Assembly (NCBI GenBank): GCA_946811695.1
Contig: OX328123.1
Location: 124,545,896 to 124,609,895 of the forward strand
Source of the DNA: Gonocerus acuteangulatus
Lineage: Eukaryota; Arthropoda; Insecta; Hemiptera; Coreidae
Reading direction: 5' to 3'
Length of the DNA: 64,000 bases
Shown: piece after piece, positions 12,380-26,600 of the stretch
Position numbering within the stretch: the first letter of the stretch is position 1
Layout: each line of letters opens with the position of its first letter
Notes under the pieces: generated by a model
The model's input: the letters and a program-made list of their open reading frames with translations, nothing else
What the model was told of the DNA's origin: nothing
The model's database searches: none
Program-made: the position numbers and the translations under genes

Positions 12380-15300
12380 ATAAAAGATACCATATGAAGT
12401 ATTATACCATGCGTGCACATAATCCATATTACAGATATAGAAATAATTATGCCATTATTCTTTTAGCTGAAATAGGATGTCATACTGCATGCTGTAATTA
12501 ATGAAATAAATATTTTTATTATTTGCACTGTAATCATAGGCCAAATTACCATAAAATGGGGCAAATGATGCACCTACATTTTATATATATATATTTGTTA
12601 TAAATTAAATCTTTTGGGATTCAAGGATCTGAAAAAATGGCAAATCTCAATAGCAAAATATTACAATTACCATACCTTTTAAATAGTCTTTGATTCAGAG
12701 ACAAGCAGCTAAAAATATATCTAAGTTCTTCTTCGGACAATTGCTTTTTAACAATGGGATTTTCAGAAGATAATATGAATTCTACAGTCCTGAAAATAAA
12801 GTTAACAACAGGTTATAAGGCAAATTTTAAGCAAACTAGAGTATTATAAAAGTACAAAGGATATTCATAATAATTATAATTATTATGAATATCCTTTGTA
12901 TTATTATGAATGACCTTGTGCTTTAGCTTAAATCTCATTGACACAAATAAAATTATTATTAATATTGGAATGGATTTACGCAGTTGAGAGCTACTCGTAT
13001 CTCTCGCATTCTTTCTCTTCTCATGTCACGACTTTAGAGCTATCTATCGTTACAATAGCGTACTTCTAGTAATCATGCCTACTAGAGGGTGTTTGAATGA
13101 AAGTTTTGGTCGTGTTAGCTATTCAGGTGAATTACAATTTGCTGCCTTCTCAGCTGATTCACCAACGCCAGGTACGAGTATCCTGTACGGGAGAACACAT
13201 CTCTTTGCGTACGGAAAGGGTTAAGAGACAGTGCAAGCTAAATATTTTTTCTTAAATTAAGTAAATTCAACTTTTGCATACATATATAGGTTTAAATTCC
13301 TAATGATACATACCTGCAACAAAATGCAGCAGCCAGCCTTGCAATAGCTATATTTGTATATCTAATCAAGGAAAGTGCTACTAATTTCAAAACAGCTCCC
13401 GAATAATCAGAATGAATATACTCCAGGATATAAAGAAGACGATGAGTAAAAACTGGCTACAATAAATAAAATAAAAAGAATAAGACATATAATGAAGATA
13501 TATGTTTACAAATATTAATAATTCTTTTCAAAAAATATCTTATTAAGTACCTCCATAATAGAAATGCATTTTGAACAATTTTCCAAAAGAATTTTGCTGT
13601 TGGGGACCAAATTATAAATAGTTGATAACAATTTTTCAATTGGAGGTTCATGACAAAACCAAATTATGTCTTGTATATGACTAGACAAAAAAGAATTAAG
13701 CGCTTCCAGGTCATGAGGTTTTTTCGCCTAAGAAAAGAATTTGTATGTCAACAAAATATTTCAATAGAGATCAATGGAATTAATTAAAATTACAATACGA
13801 TCATACCAAGTATTCTGCATACAGCATTATAGTCCCTCGCCTAACTAATTCTTGATTCAATGAAAGGCTTTTTGGAAATAAATAATATGAGCTGAAAAAT
13901 TATAAAATATTAATTTTTACTCATTGCAGTGCTTTAAGAATCTCTAAAGGTTTGCTTAATACTCTTGTTGTTACGCCGTTTTCTTATGCTGTTAATCTAT
14001 ACTAAAATTTCAATTTTGCATTTTTAACAAATAATGAAATATAAGTTCCAGTTTTTAAATGAAACTGACAATGTAAGAAATTAGGTTGCTTTCAAGTAGA
14101 CTGAGTTCTCATAAGTGAGCTTAGCAAATATTTTGCAATGCTTATTTGTCTTCATGTATGACAACAAAGATATATATTTCCCCCCCCCCCTTTTCTTTTG
14201 GTGCATCTACTGCTGAGGTCATTAGCACCAATATATATACGCTTCTGATATATATTTAAAAAAACAAAAACAAATTGAAAACGCCAGAGAAGAATATTCC
14301 CGAAAAATTTGATTTTTGGGCGAAGAAAGAACTTTTTTTATCACATAACTATTCATTGGTTATTTACCACTGTTTCTGTTACAGGCACAATCTGCTAAGT
14401 GGGGTTCCGGACTAACAGAGGACAAAACACACTAAAATGAAGGAATAAGTATGTAATAGAAACACAATAGTTTCTGTAACCAGAATAGAACTAATAATGG
14501 CCAGTAAAGAATTACAAAGTAATGACTAAATTACTAGCATTCTTGAAGTCCATGATCAACGAGTGACATAATTTGGGTCCAAAGCAACACTGGGATTTGA
14601 CAAGATTGTGCTATCTGTCTAAATGATTCTTGAAGTGGTTTCAAATCACTTTGACATAAAAGTGAACACAGAGATTTAGAAACTTCAGCAAAGCCACCTT
14701 AAAAAAAAAAGAAGAAAAAACAAGTCAATATAAAACAAATTAGTAGAATGTTTCCTAGAATTAATTAATTAGTCTAAACACCTGGCTGTAGTACCAATAT
14801 GCAGCACAGTAAGAACCTAGAGAAAGATTTTTCAAGATCAGAAACATTTTCTTCTTTATATGAACTATGAAATAGTGTTTTAAGCTTCATTGCAGATGTT
14901 ACAATAATTCTGAACAGCAACCTGGAACAGAAAGCTACCACAGTGAATCAAATTCAATTTAAAGTAACATTTAAGTTTGATACATAAAACTTTTAATCTA
15001 ACTGAAACAAAGAGTAAAAACTTATTTGGCTAATCTTATATCCAATTACAATTTTGTGAATTTACCAAGCATTCACAATAAGAGTTTTAATCATATTCCT
15101 TAAAATAGGTTCATTTTAGGTTGGAGAACCTGAATCTTGTCATTTTTGTATTGTAACAAAACGTAAAATGATAACATGAACCTACATTCTTCATTTGCTT
15201 GTTGTCATTATGCATAGCTACCATAAATTTATTTAATCTTTATTTTTAAATAACGATGAAAGGTTTGAATAAATAATATGTTATCTCTTTCAAAATAGAT

Positions 15301-18300
15301 GCTTTATTTGGATCGAAAAGGGTGTAGCCTATATTCACGAAAGAAATTGGAGGTAAAAATTCTCTCTGTTATAACCTTAACACGAGAAGGTTTAAAACTT
15401 TTTTTTTTCTTTTTTTTTAACGGTTGATCGACCAATCTTGGCCATAGCGCCGGCATCCAGGGTGCAGCTAGGAATTTTCTCAGCGAGCCTTGAGATGAGA
15501 AAATTCCTGATGCCGGTGGGGATTGAACCCACCATCTCCCGCTTATGAATCCAAGGCGCTAGCCACTAGACCACGCGAGACCCCGGAGGTTTAAAACGTT
15601 TTTAATTTTAGCTTTGACTAAGTATACACTATTTCCTTTGTCTGACCTCTCAAAGGCTTCCCTAATCTTAAACAAGCCAAAATCAGTTTTTATAATGTTT
15701 CACTTATCGCATTGAAATGGGAGTTTGCAAATGGTGGAACTATCAGGAATATTTCCCTCAAACTTTTGCGCATTCAGAATTTAATTTTTCCGTCTATCTG
15801 AACAGGCTATAGATCAGTATCAACATAAGTCTTAATATCACTATAGGTCAATACATTTTTTTAGAGAAATAATGTGATACATTTTTTTATTAAATCACTA
15901 AATTTTTGTATACGCAATCAGAGAATAACTGGGATTCGGCTAGGAAACCAATCAGATTTTTTACAAAAGTCTGATTGATATTTCCTAGGGTAATCTTCAG
16001 TTAATTAAGAAGTTTTATTCTCTTGTCAGAGGCAGCTTCTATTGAATTCTCCAGACAACCCATGTCTCTTCAGCTGAATTCCCTATTTTGTTTATGTCAC
16101 CTCTTTCTCATTCCATGTCCTGTTTACTGAGGTTCACTTAGAATAACTTCTACAGATAGTTAATAAATATAAAAATGTAATTATAATAATAGTATCTATC
16201 AGTTATCCTTACTTAGCTAGAAGTGACTGTGGAGGTATTGATTTGCTGACAGGTCTCACTTTTAAAGGATCATCACCTTCTTCCCGAACATACAAATTCA
16301 GTTGTTCCAAATCAATAAGGACTTTTTTTTCATCATACATACTCACAGATAGTAGCATCACTGTAACCATTCCTAGCCATTGAGAATGAGTTTGTCCTTC
16401 TTGCTGTAATATTAAAAGATAAAATAAAATACAAATAGTTATTTAGGAATATTTTAATACTTATAATTGTGTTACTTCCTACCCAATTAAAATTAGGAAA
16501 TAAGATTCAGGACACTGGGAAATGTAACGAGTCTGCCCAATTGGCGCACTTTTTTTAGTGATTTTTTGCTCATTAAGAGCTTAAAAAAGTGAAAGTTTTT
16601 TATTATTTTTTAGTTGAGTTTGAGCTCATTAACCCTTTCATTGCTTGCGAATGAAGGGACTCGCAGCACCCGATACGCTCGATGCTAATCCGTCTACCTT
16701 CTCCTGTACGCTCGCTAATCCCTCCTCATCTCGACTTTACTACCATTCAACTCTTTCACCTGTCTCAGCATCCTCTTGTTATATACTTGGAATCTCAACT
16801 TATAATGTCAAATGTCCTATACATTGGTAATTTTATACTAAACTAAAGGAAATTTTCTATCATGGAAAAGAAAATCACTCTGATAAGAAATGATGATATA
16901 ATCACTTGATTGATATCATTTATAGTATATAATAGTATAAGAAGGCTATTTATACCGACCTTACTAAACAAGATACAAATTGTGACTGTAAGATATAAAC
17001 AAGCAACAATAGAGTTAGAGAGACAAATCGGTGTACGACCCAGCAAATAGGTGACGAAGCGCACCAGCTACAACCTCCAACAATTAGCCATAACAATGTT
17101 GATTTTAGGACTTTACATTTCTTTTGTAGATAATAAAAGACTTACACAATGAATAATTTCAATTTGAAAATCAGTGAAACTCTATTTGTAATAATAAAAT
17201 CAACACGACTAGTAATTACAAGATAATTGAAATATAAATCCTCAGTTACTTTAACCTTTACAGAAAATGAATAGTCATTACAGATTCTAAAAATGTTCAT
17301 AAAATATAATGAAATGCATTATTTCATCATGATTACTTTAGTTGCCTCTGGGATAAGACTTTCATCTTTGACGTGGATTTCATGAAGTTGAGAACGCTCC
17401 TAATTCTCACTAAGTCCCTCTGATTTTATACGAGTTTATAGAACTAGGCCGGGAAGCAGCATAGGCGGAGTTAACTCATAAGGAACAACAGAGTACCAAT
17501 AGAGGAACACGAGTTATCTCTTGAGAAGCATCAGGGGTACCGACAGTAGGACACGAGTTATCTCATGTGGAGCGTCAGTGGTACCATAAGTGGAACACAA
17601 GTTATCTCGTGTGGAGCATTATGAGTACCGACAGTGGAACTCGAGTTATCTCGTGTGGAGCGTCAGGGGTACCGAAAGTGGAACACGAGTTATCTCGTGT
17701 GGATCGCCTAGGGCCATGCTAGTCAAACACGAGTTAACTCGTTCAGAGCAACAAAAGAGTTAAGAGAAATGCCATGGACATTTAGAAAGAGTGGTTCAGT
17801 AGATAGTCAGTTGCTAAAGTCTTAAATCACTATTAAAATGTAAGTTCATTGACATGTTAAATTTTGAAAAGTAATAGTCAAAGTTTACAAAGAATGAAAG
17901 TTATTAAATGTTCCATGTGTAAGGGGCCAATTAGCAAGGAAGGGTTTTAAAGAAATAGATAATGTGAGGATATTTCAGAGAAGTGGAATTCCATTTCAAA
18001 GCTTTAATTTGCACTTAGATTACATATACAAACACCAAGATCAAAACAAATAAAACATCGCTAAGATGAAAGACAAGATCACGAGAAAGACAGAGAGCTG
18101 GTTAGAGTGAATACTATTAATTGGGGATAGGAGAATTTTGGGCTGATGTACCTACGGGCCACATATCTCAGCCGAGTTTTCAAGAACTGGTACGTTGCCA
18201 CAGCTAGGCCAGCCCTTATAAACCCTTTACCCCCTGCTCTAGCTTGTGGCTCGATCTAGTAGGAAAACATTGGAAATGTGGGAAACCAGCAAAATGCTGC

Positions 18301-20243
18301 TCTGTACACCCCTCATCAGTCAGTGTCTGTGTCACATGTTGTGTGAATGACCCAGATGCAGCGTCTGCAGATTCATTTTTCGCACATCTCCTATGTTGGA
18401 AATCCAACCTTTTTTCTCATCTTTATTCACTTAATCTATGTCCAAGGGAATACAGGGCCTTATACACGTATATGATTCTTTCACATTTGGCAATTTTAAA
18501 TTAATTTAATGGTTGTGACTTAGCAATTAAAACATTCTGAACAAATAGATCAAGTTTTAAATCATTTTCATATGAATAAATAAACTCCAAGAATAGCTTA
18601 AATGAAAAAAATCTTACCTGATGACTAAATAACAGCATCAAAATGCCACTAAGAGGAGCTCCAATCTTTTTATTAAGACAGAAGATAGAATGAACAGGTG
18701 ACATATCTGAAGTCAGTAGCCTACCCTCAGCAAGAAGAGGTGATATAGCACCAATTGTTTGCTTATACCATCTTTGCCAGTGTTCTTCCCATTTCCAGCC
18801 ATTGTTCATTAATATGCAGAGAACATCTAAAACCTAAAATAAAATACTAGTATAGATTTTAATTAAACACAAATTAGATATATAGATCTATAAGGAGAGA
18901 GAGGAAAATACCTCAGAAACATAATGAAATATCGCTTATAGTTTGGAAGAAAGGAATGAAAAAAAGTATGGAATCAGCTCCAGATAGAGAGTGCTTCCCA
19001 GGCCATATGAATTCTGTTTGACCCACACGATGTGTTTGTATTGAATGTAGCAGTAAAAATGTTAATATCATTAAGACTTAAACAAATCATATCGCTGGAT
19101 CTGCTGTAGTGATTATGTTTCTTAAAATGGATTTTTATATTTAAAGAACAGTTTCTTTTTTTTATTAACATGCAATTAATAGTCCCCAGTACAGCGTCCT
19201 TTTTTTAAGCTGATTACAAAAGTGCTATAAATGGTCTTAGTGACTTCATTTTGACGAGTCTACCACACTGTAAACGTTTCCAAGTCTGAAGTGGGCGCTT
19301 TACTACACACGTAGGACCTAAACCTGTCGTTCTAAGGCGGTTTCCTTTTTTCATTACAAAACTCAGATTATTTATTTTATTCAGATGATTATATAAAGGA
19401 AAATGATTTTGTCCGACAGAAAAGAGGGCGCGATCATCGTGTCCGACTTACTAAAAACGGCCTAACAATGATAGTCCGTCACTTGTCCGACAAATTTTCG
19501 GTCTCCTTTCTTTAGTCCGACAACCTGAATATGTCACTCACGGGAGGTTACATTTTTCGATTACAAAAGTTATGAGATCAATTTCCTTCTGTTTCAAATA
19601 AAACATGTATCTTAAAAAAATAGGTGTCTGACAAAAGAAAAGAAGCAAACTTATAAAAACTAATAATTATTATTATAATAATTAATTATAATTAAAAATA
19701 ATAATAAAAAAAAATTGTTCCAATTTCTTAAATTATGAAAGTGGTAGTAAAGCGCGCACAAAATCCTGTTAACCGGCGAGTTCCTTTTCAGCACGTTTCC
19801 TCCCTCCCTCCATAAGGAAGAAAGCCCTTTATGACGATACCTTACGCAATCTGCAGGTGCCAACTAGAAAATTACACGTTTTAGAACGCATATATCACAA
19901 ATAATATAAATATATATACAGTAAAACATGGGCTGAGGGGGCTGCCCCCCCCCTCTGAAATTTTCATTTCATGGTAAAAATGTGTCATTAAAACCTATAA
20001 AATAAAAGGTGACAGACTTTTTCTTCGTCTCCGAGAAAAAAAAAAAAGGTAATGAAAAGGCCGTCTTTCATAAGGCATATATAAAAATCGTTAAAAAAAT
20101 ATGTTGAAACCCTTACCCTCGGGTTATTACTTCAAAAAACTTATGCAATATATGCCAGAGGACATTTTTTTTTTTTTTTCATGCTACATCGATTCCTGAA
20201 GTTTTTTTTTGCGGAGGAAACCCTGAATAAATATGTATGTGTG

Positions 20244-20309
<66 letters not shown>

Positions 20310-22684
20310 TTACATATTTCTGTTCGCTCTTCACGGACTAAAAAATTGTCCGTCTTTACGATATTTTCTAAAAAAAAATCGTTTGTCTCATTTTAAAGGT
20401 GAAATTCGTTAACCAGCAAAATCTGTCAACCGGAATATGTTTTTTGGGGAAAAATTGTCAAGTGGAAGTTGACCATTGTAAAGATTGGCAACGTCTCAAC
20501 AAAAAACGTTCTAAAGTGAATTATAATGGGCCTCAAAGTCCAAGTGATATCCTCAGAAAACATTGGTATACAATAGACATTTTTAATAAACCGTAAACTA
20601 ATTTTCAAAAACATGACTTCATAAACCTTTAATTAACATTAGTTCAGAATCTAGTGCTGATGGCGATGTCAGTTCAAATACTGAAGGCGACAGTGATGAA
20701 GAACATTTTCACAAAACTCATAATTCGAGTATTGATGGTTTAGACTGAGAATAAAGTTTTATCACTAACATGCTTATTTTGTTATAATACTATTTTCAGT
20801 TTCAATAAATGTATTTATAATTCATACATAAAATTTAGTAAGTAAGGCATCGACTTTCAAAACAGGATATATCCAATTTTCACAACTTTTCAGGGGATAC
20901 AAAAAACGTCTAAGCTAGTATAGTTTCTTTAGGAAATTAATATTTACGAGGTTGATTCATTTCCTTATTTCTAATGAGATTTCATGAATTAAAAAAAAAA
21001 AAAGTTTGTGCTGTGTGGAAAAAATAACGTTTTTGAAAAATAAAATTATTTCCATGAAATAGTGTATTTAACTCATTTTGGAAGTCATCGCCTCATGTAA
21101 AGAATAATTTGTTAATTTTTCATAATTTCTTCTCACACAGTAAACTAATAAAACAATAAGGTTATTTAATTATTAAGCTATTATTACTTATTAATTAAAA
21201 ATAAATTTCACAATTATCCCCTGTCAGATTATGAATTAAATAAACTAACAAATTATTTACTGAAGAAAAATTAATTAACGTAATGTTAATTAACGTCAAA
21301 ATTAATTAACGTAATGTTTGCAGCTGTAATTATACACAAAATTAAAACTTCGATGAAGGATTAATCGTTTTAACATTTTTTGTCAGACTGACAAAACGAT
21401 CCACTAATTTTGTCGGACATAGCTGTATTTTGCTCACAAATGTATTAATCTATTACATGTGAGTTTTGTCCGAACTTTTGTAATCGAAAAACGTAACCTC
21501 CCGTGAGTGACATATTCAGGTTGTCGGACTGAAGAAAGGAGACCGAAAATTTGTCGGACAAGTAATGGACTATCATTGTTAGGCCATTTTTAGTAAATGA
21601 AACTAAAAATTAGGTGTGTTGTAATAAAAAAACCATACCGCCCTAGAGAGACATATTGAGGCCGTCGGACACGATGATCGCGCCCTCTTTTCTGTCGGAC
21701 AAAATCATTTTCCTTTGATTCTATATATAATCATCTGAATAAAATAAATAATCTGAGTTTTGTAATGAAAAAAGGGAACCGCCTTAGAACGACAGGTTTA
21801 GGTCCTACGTGTGTAGTAAAGCGCCCACTTCAGACTTGGAAACGTTTAAAGTGTGGTAGACTCGTCAAAATGAAGTCACCAAGACCATTTTTAGCACTTT
21901 TGTAATCAGCTTAAAAAAAGGACGCTGTACTGGGGACTATAATAATGAATAAATACAAATCTGGACCTTTGGTTGTGGATTTGATCCTCACAAAGAGAAG
22001 TGGTTTTTCTTTCTTCAAAAGGGAACAAATTTTATCTCCTGGCTAGCAAAGGGTGTTAGTAATCTGTAGATAACGCATTCCAAAAAAACAGTGTCACAAA
22101 TTAAGTAAGGTTAAAATTAAAATAAGATCGAATAATGGCAGAAAAAACACTCTTCCGATTAACAGGATAAGAGTTAAATATCACTTGGGAAAATGTGAGC
22201 TATTGTTTACTTTGATGAGTAAGTTAAATTCTTGACATCTTAATAATACAAATATGAGTTATATCTAAAACAAAACAACAAATATACTTGAGGATATTCT
22301 GCTAAACGAAGCAGCATTGCCAATAATACATCTTTTTGTGTTTCAATTTCTTTTTGGTCTGCAGCATTAGAGCTCCGAAAAAATACATTCTCAACCACAG
22401 GGATTAGAGCAGGAATACCTGAAAAATAAATAAATAACGATTAATGTAAGCGCCAAAAATAAAATAAAATCAGACTACCACAACTCATGAAATAATTATT
22501 TATAAGAAAAAAAATATCAGAAGCCTGAAGCCATGAACCTTTTTCATCTATACCAAGAACCTTTTAGCACTTTCTTCCGAAGGAAAGTAGCTATTGAGGT
22601 TGCACTCATGACGGAATTTTTAAAAAATTTCTTCAAATCTTTATCGATCCTACCTAGTAGACACCCAAAATAACCCCCGTTAAA

Positions 22685-22751
<67 letters not shown>

Positions 22752-23585
22752 AATGATATATTACATTCTCAAAAATATTTTTAAATTCAAATAACCATCG
22801 ATATTTTGAAAAGCCCGCGCAAATCACAAACCATATATACAAATAACATCGTATTATATACGATCAAAATTAATAATATTGTTGGACAATACTGGTGTAC
22901 AATATATCCATATTAAATGTACATTCAGATAACAATAAATTAATTATTTGAAGTTGCAAAAATATAATTATTACTTTCATATATAAACCAACAAAATGCG
23001 GAAGTTAGAAATAAAGGACGCCAAACTTTCCCGCTCGAACGCAGCGTCTCTCTATTCCCAGCAGCCCTGGACTACGGAGCGTCTCTCTATTCTCAGCGGT
23101 GGTCGCGTTCGGAGCTTGAGTCCATAGCTATCCTGAGAGGATTACGGAGTGCAGTCTATTGTTATTATTCATAGAAGACGGAGTGAGAAGACAACAGAAT
23201 CCAGAATTCAAGATATCCATTCTAGGCACGAGACCATGCAATAAAGCGTATCACATTGAAGAAGGAATTACTGAAGCGCAGTGTATTGAAGCCTTATTGG
23301 AAGCAAATTAATTTAGAGGTAAAATTTATTTTTTTGTAATTGTTAATTCTTTTATTGTCATTTGTATTATTTTTGATGTTGGTGTTTGTATCTCAGAATT
23401 GTCTGGAAATAAATATTATATCGTTCATTCACTCGGAACTTTAATCCCTGAGATTAAGTCAAATTCATATAATAAAACTTACTCAAGTAATTAAAATATT
23501 TTTATTTCTTTTTAAAATAATAAAATCTTAACATTAAATGGCGACCCAACGTGGCGCAATCATTTTATAAAAATTTATCTTTACA

Positions 23586-23658
<73 letters not shown>

Positions 23659-26600
23659 TGTTAACACGATAGTGGCCAGAGTTTTTGTTTTTTCGTCACG
23701 AAACTTGGTTTATAGCATTCAATTAGCAAACGATTGAACAAGTTCGTTAACCACCAAAATCGGTCCACCAGAAGGGGCGGCTTACCCCTAACCCAAAACA
23801 CAAATTTGACCATGTCAGCCATGTAATATTTGTTATATTTCAACAAAACTTGGTATTCGTAGTTGTAATATAGAGAGAAAAATAACATATAAAAATGAAC
23901 TAAATCGGTTCATAAGGAGGGGGGGTTTACTCCGGACCCACAATACCAATTCGCCACTACCAGCCGTGATTTTTGGTATATTTCGACAAAACTCGGTATT
24001 CGTAGTGGTAATCTACAGGTAAATATATGTTGTAAAAATAAACTAAATCGGTTCATTAAGAGGGGGGGGGTTTACTCCGGACCCAAACTACTAATATACT
24101 CATACCGGTCGTAATTTCTGCTGTATTGTAACGAAACGCGGTATACATTGTGGGTAACTCATGAGATAGAAGTGTTGTAAAAATGAGCGGAATCGGTCAA
24201 TCGGAAAGGGGGGTTTACTTTGTAATATATTTCAATAGAAAAGCCCACCAGACGTAGGTTCACAAAGCCGCCGCAAGGAGAGCTTTCTACCACTAGAGGG
24301 ACTGTATCCTGTTCCTGCGTTAGATCAAAATACGATAATATGAGGTTTTTTGTATTTATTACGTAGTGTAGTAGGTACCATGTGTAAACATAACTCTGGA
24401 AGCAAATTAATAATTGATCAGTTACTCATTACAAAATTAAAAGATAACTATTCATGTTTTCATTTTATTTATGTAGGATATTTTAAGCAAATTGTTCTGG
24501 AAAACAGTCTACACTACCCAAATTCTGAGGAAAGTGCTTAGTTATGCAGCTCCTGCGTGATGGACTTTTTCATATTTATTTTTGTTTCAAACTGCTAACT
24601 TACCTTCTAATAAGTCTCTAAAATATATAGTTGTAAATTAAAATGTTAGGTTGACTGACAAAAAAAAAAAGAAATCAATTTTCCAAAGCAATTTTTATGT
24701 ACTGAAATATAATAATACTAATGTAGTGAAGTGCATTGTCTTACTGTGAGTAATAGGATTTTGTCCACTAGCCATTAATCCATCGCATAATTGAATAATT
24801 TTTGGCATGCTGATGACTGGCTTGGAATGATTTTTTTCATTTGATAGATGAACCAAAAACTGGAATATTGATGGAATTAAGGCTTCTGCATCACTAAAGA
24901 AAAGAAAATTAAAATCTGAATGAATTCTAATAATTATAAGATTGGTATTTAGAAATTTACATTTAACTGAAATATAATTACTTTATTTGTCCAGCTTCAA
25001 GAAAAACAAACTGCTTTAGCACAAACTCAATAAACACTAGTTCCGAATCAAGAAGGCAGTAGTTTACTTTCAGTTGTACTAGTAATGTCAATAGACGAAG
25101 TACTTGTGCTTGCAGCCTAACATTGCAACTCACTGTATATTCCTGGAACACAATATGAAAAATGTCAATAGCTTATTGAAAAAATGGTTCTAAGGAAATA
25201 TAAAATTCTAGAAAAATGGCAGAGCACATGGGCTACTACTGCTGAAAACAAACAATACCAAATAAAAAAAGAATAAGTCCTTAGAAGACATCAATCCAAT
25301 CATCGAAAAAAGAAGAAACAGTCCACACTCGCCTAAAAGTCGGACACACATTAATTTCTGATGACCTGAGATGACCCACCACTTTGCATCAAATGCATTG
25401 AAAGAATCAACATACAATAGCTAATAGTTGACTGCAGAACTTACGAAAAACAAAGAAGAGAAACCCAGCTATCTAATGCAATTAACGAAAAAACTAACGG
25501 ATCATCCTAACCAAATCCTTAAGCTTTTTGAATTTTTAAGCTGTACATAACTAATAAATAAAACTATCTAGCACTAAAATCCAAAGCCAAAACCAGCCAT
25601 AGTAATATTAATTCTAAATTAGTCACAAAAATAAAGATATCTAAAACCGAGGGGCCTCCCCATTGTCTAGTCAAGCATATGGTCTCATGCGGGAGATGGG
25701 GGTCCAAGTCCCTCCGGTGGCAGGATTTTTTCTCATCTAAGGGCTCATTGACGAAGGTTCGTTGCCCCACAATGGATGTCTGCGCTACTGGCCCTGTTGT
25801 CGTATAAAAAAAATAAATAAAAAATAAAAAAAATCGGGTTAACAATTGGAGGACTTTTGAGTATTTACATTTTTTTCATATCCCTACTTCCGTTTGTTTA
25901 TTCTATTATCTTTCATACTAAGAGTCAAAAATTCTTAAAAGATCTCATAACTGATCGAATGAAGGACAGTGAAAAAGGGTGCATCCCACAACGTCTAACA
26001 TAACTTCACATTATTTACAAAACCGTTATTATTGATGATCTTATCTATCACCTTTAGGACAAAACAGGAATGCATACCCTCTGAATGAGTTTAGTTTTCA
26101 TTTTAGGCAATTAATAAGTCAAGAATAGTTCTTTTGGCAAATCGATGCTTAGAAAAAAATTAGAAGATTTGAAAGATCTTCAATTGTCCTTGAAGTGTTT
26201 TTAAGAATGTTAAATATGAAGAAACAAATTGGAAGGGTAATAAGAAGATAGATTTTTCAGTTTTTAACATGTAATAAATTCATAAAATACCTTCAGTGAT
26301 TGTATAACTATTGCTTCAAAAAGTTTAATGCGCGATGCCAATGTTTCTCTTTCGCTCTGAGAAAGTGGTGTTTTCTCCTTTTCTTCGTTGCCCTCTTGAC
26401 TGAAACATGAATTATAATGAGGTAATTCTTTGTTGGTGAAGATTAAGTTGAAAAACAAAGCTATGAACAAGATAATGTATAATTGAAATAATTCCAGGGA
26501 GTACATCATAAAAAAAAAATCATCCAATACCACTCCACTTTTAAAAAAAATAAGTGAAAGTCCGACTCGCAGGAACTGCGTCATCTTAGCGCGGTTCCAT

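Larger units (their letters stand above)
19179..21940. mobile_element. DNA transposon or foldback element with ~400-bp terminal inverted repeats
   Basis: Left arm 19179-19575 and right arm 21474-21940 are inverted copies, starting atagtccccagtacagcg. The right arm has about 70 extra bp. The arms contain repeated GTCCGACA or its complement, which look like transposase-binding sites. The interior has an (AT)n array and a 65-codon ORF (20399-20596) but no recognisable transposase, so it is probably non-autonomous. Target duplication is not clear (AT-rich flanks). Confidence 0.85.

Noticed and set aside
17440..17760. CRISPR-like array
   Set aside because: Units are contiguous 44-bp tandem repeats without unique spacers, no cas genes, and the context is a eukaryotic intron.
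22749..23557. Complete LTR retrotransposon
   Set aside because: Only one LTR and a primer-binding site are present; no internal coding region or second LTR before the (AT)n resumes.
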